Source: JBFWIL01 sp050256015
GTDB taxonomy: Bacteria > Bacteroidota > Bacteroidia > Bacteroidales > Prolixibacteraceae
Length of the DNA stretch: 6,802 bases
Direction: 5' to 3'
NCBI GenBank assembly: GCA_050256015.1
Contig: JBFWIL010000152.1
Coordinates: forward strand, 1-6,802
The notes beneath the pieces were generated by a model. It was given only the letters and a program-made list of their open reading frames with translations. It ran no database searches and was not told the origin of the DNA. Made by a program: the position numbers and the translations under genes. Within the stretch, counting starts at the first letter, position 1, and each line of letters starts with the position of its first letter. Of this stretch, positions 1 through 5,395 are shown piece by piece.

Positions 1-186
1 GGTAAACTCCCATTTACGTCCCAACGTGTTAATCAACAGAGTCCGTTCATTTTCCGTATTTCCAACCGCATAAATCAGGGTTTGCCCGCCTTGAACAAAC
101 AACAGAAACACCAGCAGGGCCCCCAGCAGGGAAACAATAATCCACCAGTATTGCTGCAAGACGAAATGGGATACATTTTCAAACAT
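1..186 (-). CDS. cydB: Cytochrome bd ubiquinol oxidase subunit II (CydB), N-terminal 62 codons, cut by window edge
   Basis: CydB is the second large membrane subunit of cytochrome bd quinol oxidase, which oxidises quinol and reduces oxygen to water in the cytoplasmic membrane. Only residues 1-62 are here; the frame is still open at base 1. Visible are a short amphipathic start, a first membrane helix at about residues 14-32 (YWWIIVSLLGALLVFLL), then FVQGGQTLIYAVG and LGRKWEFT, which I recognise as the conserved N-terminal signature of Bacteroidota-type CydB. I chose the ATG at 186-184 because GGAG (199-196) lies 9 bases upstream; in-frame ATGs at 192 and 201 are alternatives and would add only 2 or 5 residues. 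The start lies inside the 3' end of cydA (8-base overlap), so the two are probably translationally coupled. The family call is secure despite the truncation. Confidence 0.93.
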   Translation of the reverse strand, partial: MFENVSHFVLQQYWWIIVSLLGALLVFLLFVQGGQTLIYAVGNTENERTLLINTLGRKWEFT

Positions 187-1756
187 GAGCATTTTCTCCA
201 TCCATTTTGGGCCCGATCTTAATCTGGCGGACCATAATTTTAATTTCAGCAATCAGCAAGGTGGTAAAAATCAGGGCAAACAGCCAGAAAGTAACCTGAA
301 CGGCACTGGTGCTGATCCGGGTAACTGCGGCCATGGTCGGCATCAGATCCTGGATCACCCAGGGCTGGCGGCCCACCTCAGCCACAATCCATCCTGCCTG
401 GGAAGCAACATAAGCAAGCGGAATCGTCCAGAGAGCCAGGTGCAAAAAAAACCGGCTGCGTTCCAGCTGTCCCCGGACCACCAACAGCAGGGCCAGCAGA
501 AAAAAGAAAATAAAAAAGAAACCGAGTCCCACCATGATGTGAAAGCTGTAAAAGGTAAGCGGAACACTGGGAATCAACTGACTGGGATCAGAAAGATATC
601 CGTAGCCGAAATACTTAAAATACTCCTCCTGAAAACCGGGGTCCATAAATTCCTTTTTCAGACGTTCCGAAAGCTGCTTGTCTCCTACAGCTCTGGCCTC
701 ATTGAATTCCCTGAGCTTTTCGATAGCCAACCGGCCCCTTTTCATTTTTTCGGCTGCAGCCAAAATACCGTATTGTTCATTTCCCCGGATCAGGTCCCTG
801 ATTCCGGGCACATACGCAGAAAAATTCTGATGAGCCATATAGGAAAGCACGCCGGGAACCTCAAACTTCATCCGGAATTCAGGAATCTTATCATTCTCCG
901 GATTTGATTTCTCAGAAGAAAGCACGCCGAAAACCACCAATCCTACTCCTTCCTTCCCGTCGGCAAGCCCTTCCATGGCTGCAAACTTCATGGGCTGATG
1001 CCGGGCAATATGGCGAGCGGTGACATCTCCTGTCAAAGCCAAAAATACCGAGGAAACCAGACCGAAAACAGCCGCCACGGCAATACTCCGGCGGGCAAAC
1101 ACATGCTCCCTTTTCTTCAGCAGGAACCAGGAAGAAACCCCGGTCACAAAAATGGCTGCCAGCACAAAACCAGAAGAAGTGGTATGCAAAAACTTGTCGG
1201 CAGCCATGGGAGAAAACAGCACATCCCAGAAACTGGTCATCTCATTCCTGGCAGTCTCCGGGTTAAATTGCGTACCCACCGGATTCTGCATCCAGGCGTT
1301 AGCCACCAGAATCCAGAGAGCCGACAGACTGGCACCCAAAGCCGTCAGCCAGGTAGCCAGAAGATGAACCTTCCTGCTCACCTTGTTCCAGCCAAAAAAC
1401 ATAACAGCAATGAACGTGGATTCCATAAAAAAGGCAAAGATCCCTTCTATAGCCAATGGCGTGCCAAAAATATCGCCCACAAACCAGGAATAATTCGACC
1501 AGTTGGTACCAAACTCAAATTCCAGAATAATCCCGGTAGCCACCCCGATGGCAAAATTGATCCCGAACAGGATCATCCAGAATTTGGTAATCTTTTTCCA
1601 CTGCAGATCTCCGGTCTTTACATACAGCGTTTCCATAAACGCGATGATAAAGGTAATTCCCAGGGTTAGCGGAACAAACAGCCAGTGATACATGGCTGTG
1701 AGGGCAAACTGCCCCCTGGACCAGTTGACCAGAGAAAAATCGATTGTCTCTAACAT
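179..1756 (-). CDS. cydA: Cytochrome bd ubiquinol oxidase subunit I (CydA)
   Basis: CydA carries the quinol site and the hemes b558, b595 and d of cytochrome bd, a high-affinity terminal oxidase in the cytoplasmic membrane. The 525 residues match the usual length (E. coli about 522). Seen in order: GQFALTAMYHWLFVPLTLG with heme ligand H24 (E. coli H19); E104 and E112 in IEGIFAFFMEST (E99/E107); H191 in DKFLHT (H186, b558 ligand); Q-loop start KFAAME with K257 and E262 (K252/E257); M408 (M393, b558 ligand); and E460-VGRQPW. The E262-M408 stretch is about 146 residues, close to E. coli's 136, so this appears to be the long Q-loop type. One difference is His406 where E. coli has Arg391, next to the Met ligand. 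The start gives the standard family N-terminus. The gene follows the DUF4492-like gene by 9 bases and overlaps cydB by 8, implying one operon. Confidence 0.97.
   Translation of the reverse strand: MLETIDFSLVNWSRGQFALTAMYHWLFVPLTLGITFIIAFMETLYVKTGDLQWKKITKFWMILFGINFAIGVATGIILEFEFGTNWSNYSWFVGDIFGTPLAIEGIFAFFMESTFIAVMFFGWNKVSRKVHLLATWLTALGASLSALWILVANAWMQNPVGTQFNPETARNEMTSFWDVLFSPMAADKFLHTTSSGFVLAAIFVTGVSSWFLLKKREHVFARRSIAVAAVFGLVSSVFLALTGDVTARHIARHQPMKFAAMEGLADGKEGVGLVVFGVLSSEKSNPENDKIPEFRMKFEVPGVLSYMAHQNFSAYVPGIRDLIRGNEQYGILAAAEKMKRGRLAIEKLREFNEARAVGDKQLSERLKKEFMDPGFQEEYFKYFGYGYLSDPSQLIPSVPLTFYSFHIMVGLGFFFIFFFLLALLLVVRGQLERSRFFLHLALWTIPLAYVASQAGWIVAEVGRQPWVIQDLMPTMAAVTRISTSAVQVTFWLFALIFTTLLIAEIKIMVRQIKIGPKMDGENAHV
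195..199 (-). promoter_or_regulatory. Shine-Dalgarno-like GGAGA inside the 3' end of cydA, serving cydB
   Basis: On the minus strand GGAGA lies within the last codons of cydA. GGAG ends 9 bases before the ATG at 186. It supports the choice of that start over the in-frame ATGs at 192 and 201. Purine-rich ribosome-binding sites are not the rule in Bacteroidota, so coupling to cydA termination may matter as much as this motif. Confidence 0.45.
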
Positions 1757-1765
1757 AGTTTCGGC

Positions 1766-1987
1766 CTATTTGAGATTGGTTAAATTTTCCAAAACGTGTT
1801 CTCCCCGCTGTTCATCCGTTTCAAAATTTGTTTTCAGGAAATCCGGAAAAAAAAACAGCTTCAGCACCACAAACATAACAAACAGCTTGATCAGAATAAT
1901 GATCCAGACCTGTTTTCCCCAGCTGCCCATGTTCAGGAAACCATCTGTATAAAACCGACAGATCCGAAAAAATAAGGTCTTTCTCAT
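1766..1987 (-). CDS. DUF4492-like single-helix membrane protein encoded directly upstream of cydA; possible small cytochrome bd subunit
   Basis: This is a 73-residue protein with a basic N-terminus (MRKTLFFRICRFY), the segment DGFLNMGSWGKQVW, one strongly hydrophobic helix at about residues 27-48 (rich in I, L, F and V, with K34 and K43 inside it), and a charged tail with FETDEQRGEHVLENL. From memory this is the DUF4492 pattern (FY.DGF..M, then W.IILIKLF and LKLFFFPDFL), a family of small proteins that in Bacteroidota commonly precede cydA. The stop is 9 bases before cydA, so the two should be co-transcribed. Its size, single helix and position invite comparison with the CydX/CydS-type small subunits of other bd oxidases. 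There is no clear sequence similarity to CydX, so a subunit or assembly role is inference. An internal start at Met20 is possible but would discard conserved-looking residues. Confidence 0.82.
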   Translation of the reverse strand: MRKTLFFRICRFYTDGFLNMGSWGKQVWIIILIKLFVMFVVLKLFFFPDFLKTNFETDEQRGEHVLENLTNLK

Positions 1988-2005
1988 AAAAGTTCAGTTT
2001 GATTC

Positions 2006-2036
2006 TAAAAGTAAAAAGAAAACAGCAAGCAACCAA
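2006..2036 (-). promoter_or_regulatory. Candidate Bacteroidota-type promoter for the DUF4492-cydAB operon
   Basis: On the minus strand TTG (2036-2034) is followed after 20 bases by TACTTTTA (2013-2006). This agrees with the Bacteroidota -33/-7 consensus (TTTG / TAnnTTTG) at five of six fixed -7 positions and at the expected spacing. The box ends 18 bases before the ATG at 1987, giving a short leader. A weaker alternative lies further upstream: TTTTG at 2094-2090 and TAATTTAT at 2069-2062, also 20 bases apart. Such AT-rich motifs occur by chance, so this is a prediction only. Confidence 0.38.
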
Positions 2037-2175
2037 CATTGTTTAACACATCTCCATAACAATAAATTAACTTATAAAATGCAACTTTACAAAAGAAAAA
2101 ACAGTTAAACAATAAATCATTCCGGCCAGGAAGCATGTACAGAAAACAAATACACAACAAGAAACCAGAAAAACA

Positions 2176-2553
2176 ATGAAAACAGTAATTGTGTTTATTT
2201 TCAGCCTGCTAATATTTCCATTCCTGATCTCATCGACGGGACAGGGTCCCTCAAGACACGTATGGGGCAAGGTGGTTGATCAGACAACAGAAAATCCGCT
2301 GTACGGGGTAAACGTATGCATTCCCGAGTTAATGAGCCAGTTGGGAACCATCACAAACAAAAACGGGGAATTTCGGCTTTGGAACATTCCGGATTCGGTG
2401 ACCAGCCTTACGGTAAGCCTGAACGGATATGAACCGATCAGGGTCAACATCAGTCAATTTCCCGACTCCACGGAATCCGGACTGCTGATCCGGCTGCATC
2501 CGGTCAGCAACAGCAAGCCCTCCTTGCCACATCTGAAGAAGCGCAAATATTAG
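2176..2553 (+). CDS. Small secreted protein with one carboxypeptidase-regulatory-like (CarboxypepD_reg-like) domain
   Basis: The 125-residue product begins with a signal-peptide-like segment (MKTVIVFIFSLLIFPFLISS), probably cleaved around residues 20-24. No lipobox cysteine follows, so a soluble periplasmic or exported protein is more likely than a lipoprotein. Residues 28-107 fit the CarboxypepD_reg-like beta-sandwich: WGKVVDQTTENPLYGVNV, then LGTITNKNGEFRLWNIP, then LTVSLNGYEPIRVNIS. In Bacteroidota this domain usually forms the N-terminal extension of SusC/TonB-dependent transporters or other surface proteins. Here it stands alone, followed only by a 15-residue basic tail ending KKRKY. The ATG at 2176 follows an A-rich leader with no Shine-Dalgarno. 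It is divergent from the cyd operon (188 bases apart) and converges on the permease gene (31 bases). I know of no specific function; the domain call is fairly sure. Confidence 0.8.
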   Translation: MKTVIVFIFSLLIFPFLISSTGQGPSRHVWGKVVDQTTENPLYGVNVCIPELMSQLGTITNKNGEFRLWNIPDSVTSLTVSLNGYEPIRVNISQFPDSTESGLLIRLHPVSNSKPSLPHLKKRKY

Positions 2554-2584
2554 AAATTCCGGCCGTGAGGCGTAAAATGTACAA

Positions 2585-3700
2585 TCAGGAAGAGAGGTTC
2601 TCTGTCAATTTTTTCACCAGCTTGTAATCGGCAAAAAATTCTTTTGCCAGTACCCTTAGTATCGTATAGACCGGAATGGCCATAATCATCCCGGCAATTC
2701 CTGCAAAAGTTCCGGACATAAGGATCACCAGAAAAATCTCCAGCGGATGGGCTTTCACACTGCTCGAATAAATCAGCGGCTGGAAGAGGATGTTGTCAAT
2801 CAGCTGAACCGCGGCAAACACCAGGACCATTAATAACAGCAGGGGAAACGTCACACGCATGAAGTCCACCTGAATATGCAGGGCCACGGCAACAAGCAAT
2901 CCCACCAGCGCCCCCATCCAGGGTCCCAGGTAAGGAATAATATTAAACAGTCCGAAAAAGACTCCGATAACCACGGCATGACCAAAACCAATACCCACAA
3001 TGGTCAATCCGATCGTTACCAGGGTCCCCACCATAAACACCTGGGCCATCAGTCCGATAAAATACCGTTTCAACAGGTTTTGCACTGAATTCATGATGCG
3101 AAAAACGCGTTCTTCATATTCTTCCGGAACAAACAACAGGACTCCGTCCCGGAACATATTTTCATCACGCAGAAAAAAGAAGCTGATAAAAGAAATGGAA
3201 AACAAAGCCACGAGCAAATTGCCAAGCGTTCCGGCCACAAATGCAAATACCTCCGTTAACTGGGAAAACTTCAGTTTCCCGCTTAGCTGTTCTTTAAGCA
3301 GATCCATAAGGGTCCAGCTGTCAGATCGGGCCGACTCATTTCCCAAATAAACCATAAGCCGGCGAAGCGGTTCTTCAATAGCATTGACCACCGACTGCGG
3401 ATCTATAGACGAAAGCTGGTCAAATTCACGGATAAGCAGGGGAAATAAAAAACCCAGCAGTCCGGCCAGCAAAATCCACATCAGCACCAGGGTAAGCAAA
3501 GCTGACAAGCTTTTCCCCATGCGAAACCTCCCCAGCCTTAACTGCTGAACAGACCGGACCACCGGCCGGGCAATCAGCGACAGTATAGCTGAGATCAGAA
3601 TATAAGCCACAATGGTACTGAAATACCACAGCAAAAAAAGAAGGAAGACGATTCCCCCCGCAAGCAATGCATACCGGGTTCTCTTTTGTATAACAGCCAT
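2585..3700 (-). CDS. AI-2E family transporter (PerM/YdiK/TqsA-like permease)
   Basis: This is a 371-residue polytopic membrane protein of typical family length. The pattern is that of the AI-2E (formerly UPF0118) family: two N-terminal helices (about 11-45), a helix pair at about 63-90, a soluble stretch (about 91-148) and a C-terminal bundle. Recognisable blocks are FFFLRDE (174-180), RYFIGLMAQ (212-220), NIIPYLGPWMGA (253-264), DNILFQPLIYS (302-312) and AGIAGMIMAIPVY (333-345). The family is named after E. coli TqsA, linked to autoinducer-2 export, but other members have been described as cation/proton antiporters, so the substrate cannot be read from sequence. The start is the only ATG giving the basic N-terminus MAVIQKRTRY; the next Met is residue 61. 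It is transcribed divergently from the LytTR pair and appears monocistronic. Confidence 0.92.
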   Translation of the reverse strand: MAVIQKRTRYALLAGGIVFLLFLLWYFSTIVAYILISAILSLIARPVVRSVQQLRLGRFRMGKSLSALLTLVLMWILLAGLLGFLFPLLIREFDQLSSIDPQSVVNAIEEPLRRLMVYLGNESARSDSWTLMDLLKEQLSGKLKFSQLTEVFAFVAGTLGNLLVALFSISFISFFFLRDENMFRDGVLLFVPEEYEERVFRIMNSVQNLLKRYFIGLMAQVFMVGTLVTIGLTIVGIGFGHAVVIGVFFGLFNIIPYLGPWMGALVGLLVAVALHIQVDFMRVTFPLLLLMVLVFAAVQLIDNILFQPLIYSSSVKAHPLEIFLVILMSGTFAGIAGMIMAIPVYTILRVLAKEFFADYKLVKKLTENLSS

Positions 3701-3712
3701 AAGCTTTTTTTA

Positions 3713-3720
3713 CAAAGGTA
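3713..3720 (-). promoter_or_regulatory. Candidate -7 box TACCTTTG for the AI-2E permease gene
   Basis: The minus strand reads TACCTTTG, an exact match to the Bacteroidota -7 consensus TAnnTTTG, 12 bases before the ATG at 3700. There is no -33 TTG at the ideal distance; the nearest (3748-3746) is about 25 bases away. If the box is used, the leader would be only a few bases long, so the mRNA would be almost leaderless. Confidence 0.42.
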
Positions 3721-3789
3721 GGATTTTCGGTAAACCGTATTTCGCCAAGACAGGAATTTTCGACCGTGAAGGGGACCTAATGCCGGTTT

Positions 3790-3810
3790 ATCCTGTCAGA
3801 CAAACAGGAT
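3790..3810. repeat. Perfect 7-bp inverted repeat in the divergent intergenic region, operator candidate
   Basis: ATCCTGT (3790-3796) and ACAGGAT (3804-3810) form a perfect inverted repeat with a 7-base loop. GTT (3786-3788) and AAC (3813-3815) could extend the stem with a bulge. A related direct copy, ACAGGAATTT, lies at 3750-3759. The repeat sits between the two outward-facing genes, about 37 bases upstream of the TAAATTTG box. No T-run follows immediately, and no gene ends here, so an operator is more plausible than a terminator. The bound protein is unknown. Confidence 0.4.
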
Positions 3811-3846
3811 TTAACTTTTATAAAGATAAAAAACTCATTTTTTTGA

Positions 3847-3854
3847 TAAATTTG
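3847..3854 (+). promoter_or_regulatory. Candidate -7 box TAAATTTG for the LytTR regulator operon
   Basis: TAAATTTG matches the Bacteroidota -7 consensus TAnnTTTG exactly and ends 18 bases before the ATG at 3873. The upstream stretch (3811-3846) is very A/T-rich, but no convincing TTG is seen at the -33 position. Weak -33 elements are compatible with an activator-dependent promoter, though this is only inference. Confidence 0.45.
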
Positions 3855-3872
3855 CATACGAATAGGTTCAAT

Positions 3873-4628
3873 ATGGAAAATGACCGGATAAATACCTTGG
3901 TTGTTGACAATGACGCAGGAACACGCCGTCTGTTGTATCATTACCTGCAAGACATTCCGGATATACAGCTGGCCGGAGAAGCAACCTGTGCCCAGGATGC
4001 TCTGTTCAGCATAATGGAACTCAGGCCCCAGCTGGTTTTCATGAATCCGGTGATACCGGGACACAGCGGGATCAAGCTGACCGAAATGCTGAAAAAAAAC
4101 AGGCTGTCATGCCACGTGATATTCATCAGCGATGACGAGAAACAGGTCATTTCTGCAATCAAAAACAATGTTTATGATTTCTTGCTGAAACCGCTTAAGA
4201 AAGAAGATGTGGCGCTTGCCATATCCCGGTTCCGGGAACAGCAAAACAGCAGACCTGAAAAAAAGCTCAGCCGGATCTTTGGAGAGCTTGGATCAAAGCA
4301 AAAATTACGACTTTCCTCTACCAACAGTCATGTGCTCATTGATCCGGAAGATATTGTCTATTGCGAAGCCGAAGGTTCCTACACCTCCATCTATCTGGAC
4401 AACGGCAACAGGGAACTGTCAAACAATTATCTGGGGATGATTGCACGCAATCTTCCCAAACCAAACTTTTACCGCATAAGCCGTACGTACCTGATCAACC
4501 TGAACAAGCTGATCCGGGTGAACAAACCAACCAGCACCTGCATTCTGCAAAGCGGAAGAAAAAAAATCAGGCTTCACGGTTCCCGGAAACAACTCAAACT
4601 GCTTTGTGAAACAGAATTCAACCGTTAA
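3873..4628 (+). CDS. LytTR-family response regulator with a degenerate receiver (phosphoacceptor Asp replaced by Asn)
   Basis: The 251-residue product has a receiver domain (about 5-122) and a C-terminal LytTR DNA-binding domain (about 144-245). The receiver keeps D12 (VVDND), S86 (IFISDD) and K107 (FLLKP). It has Asn13 in the acidic pair and Asn58 (VFMNPVIP) where the phosphorylated Asp normally lies; codon 4044-4046 is AAT. Classical phosphotransfer to this domain is therefore unlikely. The LytTR domain looks intact: DIVYCEAEGSYTSIYL, then FYRISRTYLINLNKLI, then HGSRKQLK. I chose the ATG at 3873 because it places the first beta-strand (INTLVVDND) at the usual position. The frame stays open to 3612, but that stretch overlaps the permease gene and has no domain. 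The start follows a TAAATTTG box, and the stop overlaps the next regulator's ATG by one base. No kinase is nearby. Confidence 0.93.
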   Translation: MENDRINTLVVDNDAGTRRLLYHYLQDIPDIQLAGEATCAQDALFSIMELRPQLVFMNPVIPGHSGIKLTEMLKKNRLSCHVIFISDDEKQVISAIKNNVYDFLLKPLKKEDVALAISRFREQQNSRPEKKLSRIFGELGSKQKLRLSSTNSHVLIDPEDIVYCEAEGSYTSIYLDNGNRELSNNYLGMIARNLPKPNFYRISRTYLINLNKLIRVNKPTSTCILQSGRKKIRLHGSRKQLKLLCETEFNR

Positions 4629-5395
4629 TGAACACAGACGGAAACATCACCACCATTCTTATCGACGACGACACAGAAGCCCTGGCGTTGCTGGAACTCT
4701 ATCTAAAAAATTTTCCGGAAATCTTGCTGATTGACCGGACCACCAATCCGATAGAAGGAGTCAGACTGCTAAAAAAAAACAGCCCCGACCTGGTTTTCCT
4801 CGATATTGACATGCCCGATCTGAACGGACTGGCCGTAGCCGAAACCATCCGGGAAAATAATTTAAACACAGAAGTGGTCTTTACTACAGCTCACAGTCAT
4901 TATGCCTATCAGTCCCTGCACCTACACCCCCTCGACTATCTGATTAAACCCTTTGGACCGGATGATTTACACGCCGTACTCAGCCGCTATAAGGAAAAAA
5001 GCAAAAACCAGGAACTGGAACGCAAAATTGATTTTCTGCTCCGGGAAAACAAGCCAATCTCAAAAATCAGACTGCCTGTCCGCACCGGTGTAATTTTCGT
5101 TGATCCGGAAGACATCATGTTATTCCAGACCGAATCGAACAACTGCCGGATTTACACCAAACAAGGAGAAGAAGAACTGATTCTTATGAATATCTGCAAA
5201 CTGGTTTTCCTGATTAACTCCCCGGCCATATTTAATTTAAGCCGGTCTACCAGCATCAACATCAAGTACCTGACCCGCATAGACAAAAAAACCAGAACCT
5301 GCATTCTGCAATATAATGAAGTGTCCCTGAAGGCCCGTATACGAAAGTCCAGACTCAGCTGGTTTGAGAGAAACAGCAGTTTCCCTATCAACTAG
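4628..5395 (+). CDS. LytTR-family response regulator with an intact receiver and a diverged LytTR domain
   Basis: The 255-residue product has a complete receiver (about 8-122): acidic residues D13/D14 (LIDDD), phosphoacceptor D59 (VFLDIDMPDLNG), T87 (FTTAHS) and K107 (DYLIKPF). A short, probably helical linker (about 122-140) leads to a LytTR-type domain (about 146-245). In it the usual EAxxxY-type motif reads FQTESNNCRIYT and the second block reads FNLSRSTSINIKYL, so it is less canonical than its partner. Both proteins share DPEDI at the domain start and a TCILQ strand near the end, suggesting an old duplication. The ATG overlaps the upstream stop as TAATG, implying translational coupling. 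The gene ends head-to-head with lon in a shared CTAG. A cognate kinase would be expected from a LytS/YehU-like (His_kinase) family; none is present here. Confidence 0.94.
   Translation: MNTDGNITTILIDDDTEALALLELYLKNFPEILLIDRTTNPIEGVRLLKKNSPDLVFLDIDMPDLNGLAVAETIRENNLNTEVVFTTAHSHYAYQSLHLHPLDYLIKPFGPDDLHAVLSRYKEKSKNQELERKIDFLLRENKPISKIRLPVRTGVIFVDPEDIMLFQTESNNCRIYTKQGEEELILMNICKLVFLINSPAIFNLSRSTSINIKYLTRIDKKTRTCILQYNEVSLKARIRKSRLSWFERNSSFPIN

Noticed and set aside
185..907. Long plus-strand open frame (240 codons) opposite the 3' half of cydA
   Set aside because: It lies wholly antisense to a clear CydA with all heme ligands. The translation is Gln/Asn/Lys/His-rich with no domain, which is typical of a shadow frame.
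998..1669. Plus-strand open frame (223 codons) opposite the 5' half of cydA
   Set aside because: It is antisense to conserved CydA sequence, has Gly/His/Gln-rich composition without structure, and has no promoter or ribosome site.
1821..2039. Alternative minus-strand frame overlapping the DUF4492-like gene
   Set aside because: It shares bases with the DUF4492-like gene in another frame. Only the 1766-1987 frame shows the family pattern and the tight spacing to cydA.
2067..2270. Minus-strand 67-codon frame over the cyd/secreted-protein intergenic region
   Set aside because: It is Cys/Phe/Val-rich because it reads antisense through an A-rich leader and a signal-peptide region. There is no family resemblance.
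2554..2584. Terminator between the convergent secreted-protein and permease genes
   Set aside because: Only a GCC-GTGA-GGC mini-hairpin with a 3-bp stem core is seen, with no T-run on either strand.
3612..3872. An 87-codon N-terminal extension of the first LytTR regulator
   Set aside because: It would overlap the permease gene in antisense and has no recognisable domain. The receiver fold begins naturally at the ATG at 3873, which also follows a candidate promoter box.
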